A stretch of 64,000 nucleotides of DNA from an uncultured Phascolarctobacterium sp. GTDB lineage: Bacteria; Bacillota; Negativicutes; Acidaminococcales; Acidaminococcaceae. Positions 14,728-24,233 of this stretch are shown here, piece after piece. Below the pieces are notes generated by a model that saw only the letters and a program-made list of their open reading frames with translations, had not been told where the DNA came from and searched no databases. The stretch covers positions 5,416 to 69,415 of the forward strand of contig NZ_CAKPTG010000015.1 of NCBI RefSeq assembly GCF_934190775.1, given 5' to 3'. The first letter of the stretch is position 1. The number at the start of each line of letters is the position of its first letter. The translations under genes were made by a program, and so were the position numbers.

Positions 14728-15969
14728 ATGAAACGTGAACAAATAGCCAAAAACATTGTTGCTGATCTCAAGGAGCTGGCAGCCTTAACCTCTGATGCAG
14801 ACGGTGCACAGCGCATTGCCTGGACACCTACATTCAAGAAAGCAACGGAATGGTTTGCTAAAAAGATGCAGGCCGCAGGTGCGGAGGTCTGGACAGATGC
14901 TGCAGGTAACAGCTGGGCCAAATTTGCCGGCGAAAGCGAGGAGTGCATTGTTATCGGCAGTCATCTCGATTCCGTACCTGACGGAGGCTGGCTGGACGGC
15001 GCTTTAGGCGTTGTAGCAGGCATGGGCATCGGTGCCTATGGTCTGGCAGATAAAAAGCCTGCCAAAACTCTTTACGTTGTCGGTTGGGCAGATGAGGAGG
15101 GTGTAGCCTTCGGCAAAAGCTGTCTTGGCAGCAGCGCTGTCAGCGGCATTGTCACAAGCAAGGATGTACTGCCCTTAATCCATCAGGAAAACGGCCGCAG
15201 CTTCAGCGATGTCTGGCAGGAATACGGCCTTGATGCCAGCAAGATAGGGGAGGCACACACTGCCTTTGCCAAGCTGCCGGTTAAAGCTTACCTGGAGCTG
15301 CACATTGAGCAGGCACCGTTGCTGGCTTTAGCCAAAAAAAGCGTAGCCTGCGTTTACGGCGTTTGCGGCTGCAACCGCCAGTATATCACCTTCCGCGGAC
15401 AGCAGGGACATTGCGGTTCGCCTGTTGCCCTGCGTCAGGATGCCTTTATTGCGGCAGCGCAGACCACACTTGATTTACGTGAAATTGCGCTTAAATATGA
15501 TTCCTATTGCACTGTAGGCAATATCGAGGTAAAACCTGACCTGACTACTATTTCTCCGGGCTACTGCCGCATTTCGCTGGACCAGCGCAGCATTAAGCCG
15601 GAAACAATGCAAATCATTGTTGCAGAAGCCAAGGCTGCGGCGCAGAAGCATGCACAGGAGGGTAAGCTCACTGTAGAATTTGAGCCTATCTGGCATGCTG
15701 AACCGATTCTCTTTGATGAGCAGCTGGTAGAGGACTGCAACGTTGCCGTAGAGGAGGAAACCGGTGCAAAACACAGCATGTATTCCGCACCGCTGCATGA
15801 TGCCGTGCCTCTGAATGCCGTTGTACCTTCGGTAATGATGTTCACCCAGTCCGATCCCGGAATTTCTCACTGCAAGGAAGAAAATACCCCGCAGCCACAG
15901 CTGGAGGAAGCAATCCGTGCATTCATCCGTCTGGCTGAAAAAGAGCTGGGGACGAAATTTGCAGAGTAG
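14728..15969 (+). CDS. M20-family hydantoinase/carbamoylase amidohydrolase
   Basis: A 413-residue Zn-dependent amidase of the N-carbamoyl-L-amino-acid hydrolase/allantoate amidohydrolase group. Motifs include GSHLDSVPDGGWLDGALGVVAG (metal His and Asp), WADEEGVAF (Glu-Glu), YLELHIEQAP and QQGHCGSPVALRQDA (dimerisation-domain His), and a C-terminal DAVPLN segment. It removes a carbamoyl group from an amino acid. The shared promoter with the ATC hydrolase gene suggests N- or S-carbamoyl-cysteine as substrate, giving free L-cysteine; this is inferred. Monocistronic. The start at 14728 has GGAAGGGAG 6 nt upstream, unlike the earlier in-frame ATG at 14692. Confidence 0.88.
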   Translation: MKREQIAKNIVADLKELAALTSDADGAQRIAWTPTFKKATEWFAKKMQAAGAEVWTDAAGNSWAKFAGESEECIVIGSHLDSVPDGGWLDGALGVVAGMGIGAYGLADKKPAKTLYVVGWADEEGVAFGKSCLGSSAVSGIVTSKDVLPLIHQENGRSFSDVWQEYGLDASKIGEAHTAFAKLPVKAYLELHIEQAPLLALAKKSVACVYGVCGCNRQYITFRGQQGHCGSPVALRQDAFIAAAQTTLDLREIALKYDSYCTVGNIEVKPDLTTISPGYCRISLDQRSIKPETMQIIVAEAKAAAQKHAQEGKLTVEFEPIWHAEPILFDEQLVEDCNVAVEEETGAKHSMYSAPLHDAVPLNAVVPSVMMFTQSDPGISHCKEENTPQPQLEEAIRAFIRLAEKELGTKFAE

Positions 15970-16026
15970 GCGGTATAGGTTCGCTATGACCTTGCAATAA
16001 AGTAATTTTATATTTCAACACGACAA

Positions 16027-16062
16027 AAAGCAGCTTCTGCGAGGCAGAAGCTGCTTTGCTTT
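16027..16062. terminator. bidirectional terminator
   Basis: Stem AAAGCAGCTTCTGC / GCAGAAGCTGCTTT with a GAG loop, flanked by A and T runs, between convergent genes ending at 15969 and 16076. Confidence 0.85.
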
Positions 16063-16075
16063 TTATACAGCATAT

Positions 16076-17410
16076 TTATTTTATTAAATCCTTAAGTCCG
16101 CGTATCCGCATAACCTTCCAGGTAAAGCACAGACTACGCAGCGACTGGTCCAAGAACATCGGTACCCAGGCGCCCACAATCCCCAGCTTGCAATAATAGA
16201 TAAAGAAAGCCGTCATCAGAGGACGCAAAACGGTAATTAGCACAAAGGAATAGACGGCAACAGCAGTAGTCTGACCGCTGCCACGCAATATGCCTGCCGT
16301 GATAATCGTATGCCCCTGCGGTATGCAAACGGCAGCTACCCAGAACATTACCGTTTCACTTAGAGCAAGTGCCTGTGCATCCTGGGAATAAACGCTGAAA
16401 ATCGGCACGCGTGCAGCATACAGGATAATAAAAGAGGCAACGGAAAGTCCCAGGCCCCATTTAAAGCCTATGCTGCGGCAACGCTTCCAGGTTGCATAAT
16501 CAGCAGCACCGCGCATCTGCCCGGCAAGCACCATATTGGCCTTACCGAAGCCAAAGATAAAATCATAGGAAAAATCGCAGATGTTATAGCAGATGCTGTG
16601 TACTGCATAGGGCAGAGTACCAAGACGCGCAGTCATCCAGCCATAGGCCAGCATACCGATGCGTTCCGCCCCCAGCTCACTGAAAACACCGCCGAATACC
16701 GGCATAAATTCCCGCCAGAAGACTTTGTCCGGCAGCTGCAGCAGACCATCACTGAAAAAGCCCTCATGCTTCATAATACAGACAGTGATGCCAAGAGTGC
16801 ACAGGGAACCGATAATCGTGCTGATTGCCGCGCCACGCACGCCCCAGCCGGCAAAGCTGCCAAAGCCGGTAATGAGAAAATAATTGCAGACGATATTCAC
16901 TACATTGCCGACAATATTGCTTTTCATAATAGCGCTTGTCCGACCTACGCCCAACAAGGTTCCCTGCAATAAAAGCGAAAGAGAATTTAGCAGTACTGCA
17001 GCCACGGCAGGATTGCCGTAAGCCAGCGCCAACTCCAAATAGTCGCTCTGTGCACCCATCAGCACCACCAGCTTCTCAAAAAAGCCATAGAAAAGCAGAT
17101 GCAGTACTATAAGCAGGATACTGCTGACAGTAAAGCTCTGTCGCAGCAAAACCTTAATGGCAGAATGCTGTCCGGAACCGAATTTATTGGCTGTCAATAT
17201 AGTAACAGCAGATGCCAGTGAGCGTGATACTGTCAGCAGTACCAGGCGCAGCGGCAGAAAAATGCTTACTGCTGCTATGGCCTTGGCACCCAATACGCCT
17301 ACCATAATCAAATCGGCTGCTGCCAGAAAGGTCATAAAAATGCCCTCCAACGCAGCGGGGAGGGCAATACGCAAATATTTACCTGTTAATGAATCATTAA
17401 AGCTCTTCAT
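16076..17410 (-). CDS. MATE-family efflux transporter
   Basis: A 444-residue protein with 12 predicted membrane segments and the MATE N-terminal pattern ALEGIFMTFLAAADLIMVGVLGAKAIAAVSI. The central QMRGAADYATWKRCRS loop is also typical. It exports cationic drugs or metabolites in exchange for H+ or Na+ across the inner membrane. The start at 17410 is 39 bp downstream of the gyrA stop codon, on the same strand, so it may be transcribed by read-through from gyrA. The substrate is unknown; no regulatory site is visible in the short gap. Confidence 0.88.
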   Translation of the reverse strand: MKSFNDSLTGKYLRIALPAALEGIFMTFLAAADLIMVGVLGAKAIAAVSIFLPLRLVLLTVSRSLASAVTILTANKFGSGQHSAIKVLLRQSFTVSSILLIVLHLLFYGFFEKLVVLMGAQSDYLELALAYGNPAVAAVLLNSLSLLLQGTLLGVGRTSAIMKSNIVGNVVNIVCNYFLITGFGSFAGWGVRGAAISTIIGSLCTLGITVCIMKHEGFFSDGLLQLPDKVFWREFMPVFGGVFSELGAERIGMLAYGWMTARLGTLPYAVHSICYNICDFSYDFIFGFGKANMVLAGQMRGAADYATWKRCRSIGFKWGLGLSVASFIILYAARVPIFSVYSQDAQALALSETVMFWVAAVCIPQGHTIITAGILRGSGQTTAVAVYSFVLITVLRPLMTAFFIYYCKLGIVGAWVPMFLDQSLRSLCFTWKVMRIRGLKDLIK

Positions 17411-17448
17411 TTTCTAGAAAACATATACGTTAAAACAAATAAACAAAT

Positions 17449-19899
17449 TTATTCAGCATCCTCTTCATGATGGATTGCTGCCAAAGAAACAACTTTGTCA
17501 TCATCGTTTAAGGTCATCAGTTTTACACCCTGGGTATTACGGCCATATTGAGAAATCTGGTCCACATCGGTACGGATAATCAGACCGGCCGCGGTAATCA
17601 TCATAATTTCCTGCGCCGGGTTAATTACCTTCATGCCGATTACCAGACCAGTTTTTTCGGTAATCTTCATATTGATGATACCCTTGCCGCCACGAGTCTG
17701 CTTACGATATTCCTTAACCGCTGTACGCTTGCCCATGCCAAATTCAGTTGCCGTCAGCACCTCGGAATTTTCATCGGAAACGCTGTCCATAGCAACAACC
17801 TCATCGCCGTAGTTGAGGGAAATACCCTTTACGCCATGCGCGGTGCGTCCCATGGTGCGTACATCCTGCTCATCAAAGCGGATGGCAATACCGTTGCGGG
17901 TTGCCAAAATGATTTCGCTGTTGCCGTCAGTAAGCTCTACACCGATCAGGTCCTCATCATCGTCCAGATTAATAGCAATCATGCCGTTTTTGCGGACGCT
18001 TTCCAGATCCTTGAGGTTGATTTTCTTGACGGTACCCTTATTGGTAGCCATAAACATGTACTGCTCTTCTCTGAATTCCTTCACCGGAATAACAGCCGTA
18101 ATCTTTTCACCGGGCATCAATGCCAGCAAATTGATAATAGCTGTGCCCTTGGCAGTGCGGCTTGCTTCGGGGATTTCATAGCCCTTCTGGCGATATACAC
18201 GGCCACGGTTGGTGAAGAAGAGAATGTTATGGTGAGTGGTGGAGAGGAAGAGATGCTCTGCGGAATCATCAATTTTCTTGCCGCTGCCGCCAGTTTTGCC
18301 TACACCACCGCGTTTTTGGCTGCGGAAGTTGTCTAAAGTCTGGCGTTTGATATAGCCCTGATGGCTGATGGTTACAACGATATCCTCTTCAGCAATCAGG
18401 TCCTCAATATCCATTTCGGAGCTGTCGATGGAAATTTCGGTACGACGCTCGTCACCGAAGCGTTTCTTCATTTCCAGCAAATCTTCCTTGATAATGTTCA
18501 TAACCTTATGCTCATCTGCCAATACGCTTTCCAGCCAGTCAATGGTTTCCAGCAGGTCAGCATATTCTTCGTCAATCTTCTTGCGCTCCAGGCCGGTCAG
18601 GCGCTGCAGACGCATATCAAGAATAGCCTGTGCCTGGCGCTGGCTCAGCTTAAAGTTTTCCATCAAAGCAGTGCGGGCAATTTCTGCTGTTGCGCTGCCG
18701 CGGATGGTGCTGATTACAGCATCAATATTATCCAGAGCAATCTTCAAGCCCTCTAAGATGTGAGCTCTGTCCTTGGCCTTGCCCAGCTCGTAGCGGGTAC
18801 GTCTGGTGATAACATCCTTCTGGTGCTCCAGATAGTATTCCAGCACCTGCTTGAGGTTCAGGACACGCGGCTGACCGTTAACCAGCGCCAGCATAATGAT
18901 ACCAAAGGAGCTCTGCAGGGCAGTATGCTTGTACAAACGGTTCAGAACAACGTCAGGAACAGCATCACTCTTCAGCTCAACAACAATCTTCATGCCGTCT
19001 TTAAGGCTGGAGAAGTCATCAACCTTAGTAATACCTTCGATTACGCCATCCTTAGCCAGATTAGCAATATCCTTAATCAGGTTAGCTTTGTTAACCTGGT
19101 AGGGGATTTCGGTAATAACGATATGGTGCTTGCCCTTGTTGGCAGGCACGATCTCAGCTTTAGCACGAATTTTTACAACGCCGCGGCCGGTGTTATAAGC
19201 GCTGGTGATGCCTTCCTTGCCCAAAATGCAGGCACCGGTCGGGAAGTCAGGGCCTTTGATAGCTGTCATCAGCTGCGGAATTTCTACATCAGGGTTATCA
19301 ATCAGCATAACCAGGCCATTAACAACCTCACACAGATTGTGCGGCGGAATGTTAGTAGCCATACCAACTGCGATACCGGCACTGCCGTTAATCAGCAGGG
19401 CAGGGACCTTAGAAGGAAGTACACTGGGCTCTTTTAAGGATTCATCATAGTTAGGTACAAAATCAACTGTATCCTTTTCGATATCCTCCAGCATTGCCTC
19501 AGCAATTTTAGCCATACGCACCTCGGTATAACGCATTGCTGCCGGACTGTCGCCGTCAATACTACCAAAGTTACCATGACCGTCTACCATCAGATAGCGG
19601 GTAGAGAAATCCTGCGCCAGGCGCACAATTGCATCATATACGGAACTATCACCATGAGGGTGATATTTACCTAAAACGTCACCGACGATACGAGCGGATT
19701 TTTTATAGGGTTTCGTCGGAGTCATGCCTGCTTCCTGCATTGCGTATAAAATACGGCGATGTACAGGCTTCAGACCATCGCGGACATCAGGTAAAGCACG
19801 TTGGATGATAACGCTCATCGCATAATCGATATAGGATTTTTGCATTTCCTCTTCGATATATACGGGAAGAACTTTACCAGTGGTATTTTCTAAATCCAC
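17449..19899 (-). CDS. gyrA: DNA gyrase subunit A
   Basis: An 816-residue GyrA, the usual length. The N-terminal breakage-reunion domain contains catalytic Tyr124 (AMRYTEVRMA). The quinolone-resistance region HPHGDSSVYDAIVRMAQ-like (residues 80-96) carries Ser85 and Asp89, the wild-type pattern at positions equivalent to E. coli S83 and D87. The C-terminal half has the beta-pinwheel repeats with the GyrA box QKRGGVG (about 535-541). It starts with GTG at 19899, preceded by AAGGAAAGGTG. With GyrB it introduces negative supercoils. gyrA is separated from gyrB by three other genes, unlike the adjacent gyrBA of many Firmicutes. Confidence 0.98.
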   Translation of the reverse strand: MDLENTTGKVLPVYIEEEMQKSYIDYAMSVIIQRALPDVRDGLKPVHRRILYAMQEAGMTPTKPYKKSARIVGDVLGKYHPHGDSSVYDAIVRLAQDFSTRYLMVDGHGNFGSIDGDSPAAMRYTEVRMAKIAEAMLEDIEKDTVDFVPNYDESLKEPSVLPSKVPALLINGSAGIAVGMATNIPPHNLCEVVNGLVMLIDNPDVEIPQLMTAIKGPDFPTGACILGKEGITSAYNTGRGVVKIRAKAEIVPANKGKHHIVITEIPYQVNKANLIKDIANLAKDGVIEGITKVDDFSSLKDGMKIVVELKSDAVPDVVLNRLYKHTALQSSFGIIMLALVNGQPRVLNLKQVLEYYLEHQKDVITRRTRYELGKAKDRAHILEGLKIALDNIDAVISTIRGSATAEIARTALMENFKLSQRQAQAILDMRLQRLTGLERKKIDEEYADLLETIDWLESVLADEHKVMNIIKEDLLEMKKRFGDERRTEISIDSSEMDIEDLIAEEDIVVTISHQGYIKRQTLDNFRSQKRGGVGKTGGSGKKIDDSAEHLFLSTTHHNILFFTNRGRVYRQKGYEIPEASRTAKGTAIINLLALMPGEKITAVIPVKEFREEQYMFMATNKGTVKKINLKDLESVRKNGMIAINLDDDEDLIGVELTDGNSEIILATRNGIAIRFDEQDVRTMGRTAHGVKGISLNYGDEVVAMDSVSDENSEVLTATEFGMGKRTAVKEYRKQTRGGKGIINMKITEKTGLVIGMKVINPAQEIMMITAAGLIIRTDVDQISQYGRNTQGVKLMTLNDDDKVVSLAAIHHEEDAE

Positions 19900-19968
19900 T
19901 TTATCACCTTTCCTTTACAAAAAACAATATCACAACCTGTTAAACAGGGCAGAGTGCCTCAGCACAGG

Positions 19969-20745
19969 TTATTTTAATAATATCTCATAAACCTGCTTGC
20001 CAATCAGCAGGGTGGTAACCAACAAATACAAGGGGCGCACATAAGAAGCGCCTTTTTTTATTGCCAAACGGGTACCGACAACAGCACCGGCAATCATCGC
20101 CGCAGCCATAATCAGGCCGTAGCTCCAGATAATCGTGCCGCTGACAGCAAAGGATACAAGAGCACCAACGCCGCTGGCAAAATTCAACGCCTTGGCATTA
20201 CCGGCAGCCGTTACAAAGTCATATCCCAAATACAAAAAGCCAAAAATCAGGAAAGAGCCTGTACCGGGACCGAAGAAGCCATCATAAAAGCCCATGGCAA
20301 ACGCCATGACGATGGCACCGATTAAAGCCTGCATACCAAGCTTTTCTATCGTACCGGCATCGCCCCAATCCTTACGGCGATAGGTATAAACAGCAACAGC
20401 AACCAGCAGCACGACGATGATATTTTTCATCAGCTGCTCCGGCAGCAGGTAAACTACATAAGCACCTAAGGCTGAACCGATAAAGGAAAGCGGCATCAGC
20501 GTAAAGGCAGCCTTTTTTATTTTACCGGCGCGCCAAAAGGAGAGCACACTGGTGAAGCAGCCGATAGAGGCTGCCAGCTTGTTTGTTCCCAAAGCATAGG
20601 GAACAGGCAAGCCCAGGCTCAAGAGGGCAGGGGTGGAAATTAAACCGCCGCCGCCAACTGTTGAATCAATAAACGAAGCTATAAAGCCTGAGATAATCAG
20701 GAAGATAACTGTCGTCGTATCTAAATTCGCCACAAAAGTTTCCAA
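19969..20745 (-). CDS. TSUP-family (TauE/SafE) membrane permease
   Basis: A 258-residue membrane protein with about eight hydrophobic segments. GFIASFIDSTVGGGGLISTPALLSLG at the N-terminus and the repeated GFYDGFFGPGTGSFLIFGF segment in the second half are the paired signatures of the TauE/SafE (TSUP) family. Members export or import sulfite, sulfoacetate, thiosulfate or other small sulfur-containing or organic anions. A sulfur role would suit the sulfur genes nearby in the window, but this gene lies within the gyrase cluster and its substrate is not evident. Confidence 0.85.
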   Translation of the reverse strand: METFVANLDTTTVIFLIISGFIASFIDSTVGGGGLISTPALLSLGLPVPYALGTNKLAASIGCFTSVLSFWRAGKIKKAAFTLMPLSFIGSALGAYVVYLLPEQLMKNIIVVLLVAVAVYTYRRKDWGDAGTIEKLGMQALIGAIVMAFAMGFYDGFFGPGTGSFLIFGFLYLGYDFVTAAGNAKALNFASGVGALVSFAVSGTIIWSYGLIMAAAMIAGAVVGTRLAIKKGASYVRPLYLLVTTLLIGKQVYEILLK

Positions 20746-20847
20746 AAAATTCCCCTCATTTCGGTGACTAGTGATTAGTTGTCAGTTATTAGTGGTTAGT
20801 TTTAAGAGAATGGAGTTCATTGTTTCCAATATCAGAATGCACGCCTT

Positions 20848-20931
<84 letters not shown>

Positions 20932-20933
20932 AC

Positions 20934-21671
20934 CTATTTACTGCCTTCCGCCCAACGGATATACAAGCCTAAAGCGCCGCTATGACAGGTGCAGCAGATT
21001 TTTTCGGCATCAGCATTAACTTCATTGCTGATAGCGTAGGGGTAGAGCTGGCGCAGCGTTGCCTGCTGTAGCGGCCAGCGCACGCCGGTAAAATCTACTG
21101 TCGTGCTTTCGCTTAAGGGCAGCAACGAAACAGCTTCGGCTGCAGCCTGCAGCTTCAGCTCTACGCTTTCGCCTGCTGTCAGCAGCAGCATAAATTCCTT
21201 ATCATCTGCCAACATCACCTGACAACCACGTTGCTTTTTTACACCCAGCAGCGTATAGACGTTGCTGTATAAATGGTCGAAGCGCCCGCCCCAAATGCCG
21301 GTAGCAAGAATGTCTCCCTCAGGCAAATTATGCAGTAAAAGCTGTAAGTCAGTATCATCCTTTGCAGGATTAAAACTGTGCACTACAGTACCTGCAGCGC
21401 GTGCCTGCTGATAAACAGCCTGCGATGAGCTGTCGCAGTCGCCAAACAGCTCCGAAGGCACACAGCCGGCTGCGAAGCAGTATTCAGCGCCGCGGTCGGC
21501 GCAGTAAATTTTCTTGCCGTCACTGACACTGTGCAGCCACTCTAGTTTAGGTCCGCGTCCACCTGCAACCACCAATAAAGTTGCAGCAGGGGAGAGAGCA
21601 GCAGCTTGATGTTTCACGTGAAACATCAAGCGCAGCTCCAGCTCAGGCAGTACAAAAAGCTTAGCAGCCAT
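20934..21671 (-). CDS. thiN: thiamine pyrophosphokinase
   Basis: A 245-residue protein with the ThiN/TPK pattern: AGGRGPKLEWL, IYCADRGAEYCFAAGCVPSELFGDCDS (nucleotide-binding Asp residues), then NPAKDDTDLQLLLHNL and ATGIWGGRFDHLYSN. It transfers pyrophosphate from ATP to thiamine to give thiamine diphosphate. Its ATG shares one base with the stop codon of the upstream 99-residue gene (TAATG), so translation is coupled. Codons 16-21 (MFHVKH) are specified by a parS site, an unusual constraint. The N-terminal 25 residues are therefore probably not conserved among orthologues. Confidence 0.88.
   Translation of the reverse strand: MAAKLFVLPELELRLMFHVKHQAAALSPAATLLVVAGGRGPKLEWLHSVSDGKKIYCADRGAEYCFAAGCVPSELFGDCDSSSQAVYQQARAAGTVVHSFNPAKDDTDLQLLLHNLPEGDILATGIWGGRFDHLYSNVYTLLGVKKQRGCQVMLADDKEFMLLLTAGESVELKLQAAAEAVSLLPLSESTTVDFTGVRWPLQQATLRQLYPYAISNEVNADAEKICCTCHSGALGLYIRWAEGSK
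21604..21631. promoter_or_regulatory. parS: parS centromere-like site inside thiN
   Basis: The 16-bp ParB-site consensus TGTTTCACGTGAAACA is present exactly at 21610-21625. It lies within a perfect 28-bp palindrome (21604-21631). It sits about 6-7 kb from the dnaA-dnaN origin, where chromosomal parS sites are expected. Confidence 0.92.
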
Positions 21672-21970
21672 TATTTTTTCGCTACAGCGACAGGCTTAAT
21701 CACAATTTGGCCATTTTCCTTGAGAACCTTCCAGGTGCAGTCACCATTCTTGTTCTTCAGCCATTCCATGCTAATTTCCAGAAGAAAACGGTTCAGACGC
21801 TCCTGCGCATTCTCCGGCAGCAGCAGCTCTTTTTTTGCGGGTGCCTTAGCACCCTTTAATTTGCTTTGCTTAACCTTTTCATCAGCATACATGCCATTTT
21901 CAAAGGTCAGCTCCTCGCTGAAGCCCTTCAGCATATCTGCATCAGAAAGTCCTTTTTTAATTTTAACCAT
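21671..21970 (-). CDS. small basic protein of unknown function between gyrB and thiN
   Basis: A 99-residue, lysine-rich protein with no signal peptide or membrane segment. It has an N-terminal helical part (LSDADMLKGFSEEL), a helix NAQERLNRFLLEISMEWLKNKNG and a final short beta region (CTWKVLKENGQIVIKPVAV). I do not recognise the family. It follows gyrB by 32 bp, has a good AGAGGTG ribosome site and is coupled to thiN by a one-base overlap. It is therefore expressed with the dnaN-gyrB operon. A nucleic-acid-related role is only a guess from its position and charge. Confidence 0.7.
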   Translation of the reverse strand: MVKIKKGLSDADMLKGFSEELTFENGMYADEKVKQSKLKGAKAPAKKELLLPENAQERLNRFLLEISMEWLKNKNGDCTWKVLKENGQIVIKPVAVAKK

Positions 21971-22002
21971 TTAAAGCACCTCTTTTTATGCTACAAGCCT
22001 GC

Positions 22003-23943
22003 TTACAGGTCCAGGTTACGAACCTTCTTCGCATTATCCTCGATAAACTGACGACGCGGCTCAACCTTATCTCCCATCAGGATAGAGAAAATGCGGTCTG
22101 CTTCAGCAGCGTCCTCCAGATGAACCTGCAGAATAGTACGTGCAGCAGGATCCATAGTTGTTTCCCACAGCTGGCCGGGGTTCATCTCGCCTAAGCCTTT
22201 GTAGCGCTGTACATACGGGTTAGTATCGCGGCCAACCTCGTCGAGGATTTGCTGCAATTCTTCATCGCTGTAAGCGTAGTAATGCTGCTTCTGGTTTTTA
22301 CGGATTAAATACAGCGGCGGCTGTGCAATAAACACATGTCCTTCCTTAATCAGGGGCTGCATATAACGGTAGAAGAAGGTCAACAGCAGCGTACGGATAT
22401 GCGCACCGTCGACGTCGGCATCTGTCATAATAATAATCTTGCCATAACGTGCCTTCTCCAGATTGAAGTCATCGCCGATACCACAGCCGAAGGCGGTAAT
22501 CATATTGCGGATTTCTTCACTGCTCAGCACCTTATCAAGACGTGCCTTTTCTACATTGAGGATTTTACCACGCAACGGCAAAATAGCCTGGAAGTCACTA
22601 TTACGACCTTGCTTAGCGCTGCCGCCTGCGGAGTCACCTTCGACCAGATAAATCTCGGTATCCTCAACATTACGGCTCTTGCAGTCAGCCAGCTTGCCGG
22701 GAAGACCGCCCAAATCCATAGCGTTCTTACGGCGTGTCAGCTCACGTGCCTTACGCGCTGCCAGACGGGCGCGTGCAGCAATAATAGCCTTTTCCACCAG
22801 CTTTTTGGCAACCTGCGGATTTTCCTCCATAAACTCGGCCAGAGTATCGCCAACCAGGTTATCTACGATTGGCATAACCTCACTGTTGCCCAGCTTGATT
22901 TTGGTCTGGCTTTCGAACTGCGGGTTCTGTACCTTTAGGCTCAAAACTGCAGTCAGGCCCTCACGCACATCATCACCGCTCAGTGCATCCTCATTTTCCT
23001 TGAGCATGTTGGTTTTACGCGCATAAGCGTTAATTGTGCGTGTCAGCGCCTTACGGAAGCCGCTGAGGTGAGTACCGCCTTCCTCAGTATTGATGTTGTT
23101 GACATAGGTGAAAATGTTCTCGCTGTAGGTATCGCAATATTGCATTGCAACCTCAACGATGACAGCGTTCTTTTCGCCCTCCAGATAAATCGGTTTCGGA
23201 TTAATCTTATCCTTGTCCTTATCCATAAATTCGACGTATTCGATAATACCGCCGGCAAAATGGAATGTTTCACTCTTATCCTCGGCACGCTCATCAGTCA
23301 GAGAAATGGTAATGCCTTTATTCAAAAAGGCCAGCTCACGAATACGCAGACGCAGGGTATCATAGCTGTATTCAGTTTCCGTAAAGATAGTAGCATCCGG
23401 CTTGAAATGCACCGTAGTACCGGTAACATCGCAATCGCCCTTTTCATAAAGCTTTTTAGAGGTCTTGCCCTGCTTGAATTCAATACCGTAGCATTTACCG
23501 CCGCGGCGAACCTCAACCTCCATATGCTCACTCAAAGCGTTAACGCAGGTAACACCTACACCATGCAGGCCGCCGGAAACCTTGTAGCCGCCGTCACCGA
23601 ACTTACCGCCGGCATGCAGCACCGTCATGATAACCTCAACTGCAGGCTTCTTTTCCTTTTTCATCATATCCACGGGGATACCACGGCCGTTGTCGACAAC
23701 TGTAATACTGTTATCCTTATGGATAATTACCTTGATATCACTGCAGTAACCGGCCAAAGCCTCGTCAATACTGTTGTCCACAACCTCATACACCAGATGG
23801 TGCAGACCGCGGGATGACGTACTGCCGATATACATAGCAGGTCTTTTGCGTACAGCCTCCAGGCCTTCTAACACGTGAATCTGTTCAGCGTTATAACTGC
23901 CCTTGACCGCTGTAGCTTCTTCAATATCAATTTCCTGGGTCAT
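22003..23943 (-). CDS. gyrB: DNA gyrase subunit B
   Basis: A 646-residue GyrB of standard length: GHKL ATPase motifs EVVDNSIDEALAGYC, VVDNGRGIPVD and GGLHGVGVTCVNALS, then the TOPRIM region with EGDSAGGSAKQGRNSDFQAILPLRGKILNVEKARLDK-type sequence and the IMTDADVDGAHIRTLLLTFFYR metal-binding motif. It ends with the characteristic RRQFIEDNA plus NLDL. It provides ATP hydrolysis for supercoiling with GyrA. It lies 2 bp after remB in a compact operon from dnaN. Confidence 0.98.
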   Translation of the reverse strand: MTQEIDIEEATAVKGSYNAEQIHVLEGLEAVRKRPAMYIGSTSSRGLHHLVYEVVDNSIDEALAGYCSDIKVIIHKDNSITVVDNGRGIPVDMMKKEKKPAVEVIMTVLHAGGKFGDGGYKVSGGLHGVGVTCVNALSEHMEVEVRRGGKCYGIEFKQGKTSKKLYEKGDCDVTGTTVHFKPDATIFTETEYSYDTLRLRIRELAFLNKGITISLTDERAEDKSETFHFAGGIIEYVEFMDKDKDKINPKPIYLEGEKNAVIVEVAMQYCDTYSENIFTYVNNINTEEGGTHLSGFRKALTRTINAYARKTNMLKENEDALSGDDVREGLTAVLSLKVQNPQFESQTKIKLGNSEVMPIVDNLVGDTLAEFMEENPQVAKKLVEKAIIAARARLAARKARELTRRKNAMDLGGLPGKLADCKSRNVEDTEIYLVEGDSAGGSAKQGRNSDFQAILPLRGKILNVEKARLDKVLSSEEIRNMITAFGCGIGDDFNLEKARYGKIIIMTDADVDGAHIRTLLLTFFYRYMQPLIKEGHVFIAQPPLYLIRKNQKQHYYAYSDEELQQILDEVGRDTNPYVQRYKGLGEMNPGQLWETTMDPAARTILQVHLEDAAEADRIFSILMGDKVEPRRQFIEDNAKKVRNLDL

Positions 23944-23945
23944 AT

Positions 23946-24233
23946 TTACCTCCGTTTTAAAATTTCTAGATTAGTATAGACAGCGCCGTCCAGAAAACCT
24001 GATTCAGCGCGTTTTTTCAAAGTCACCGAAGAAATCGAGGACAAATACATCGTATCACCGGTCAGAACACAGCTATAATAGCCTTCGCCGCCGGAAGCAT
24101 CAACCACCCTGTAGCGTGAGCCATACTTCTTGACGAAATCGTCATAAACCAGTGACTGAGGGTGATTCAAATTAAAAATAGCGATAATCTCACTATTTTT
24201 TACCATGTAATCTACTCCCAAATGCAGATACAC
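23946..24233 (-). CDS. remB: RemB-type (YaaB/DUF370) regulator
   Basis: A 95-residue protein that begins MYLHLGVDYMVKNSEIIAIFNLN and contains LSSISSVTLKKRA, matching the YaaB/RemB pattern found between recF and gyrB in Bacillus. RemB and RemA influence matrix and osmoprotection genes in B. subtilis; RemA binds DNA as an oligomer. The start is GTG at 24233, preceded by AAGGAGGGATCA, inside the end of the upstream DUF721 gene (41-bp overlap). The function in a non-sporulating diderm is unknown. Confidence 0.85.
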   Translation of the reverse strand: MYLHLGVDYMVKNSEIIAIFNLNHPQSLVYDDFVKKYGSRYRVVDASGGEGYYSCVLTGDTMYLSSISSVTLKKRAESGFLDGAVYTNLEILKRR

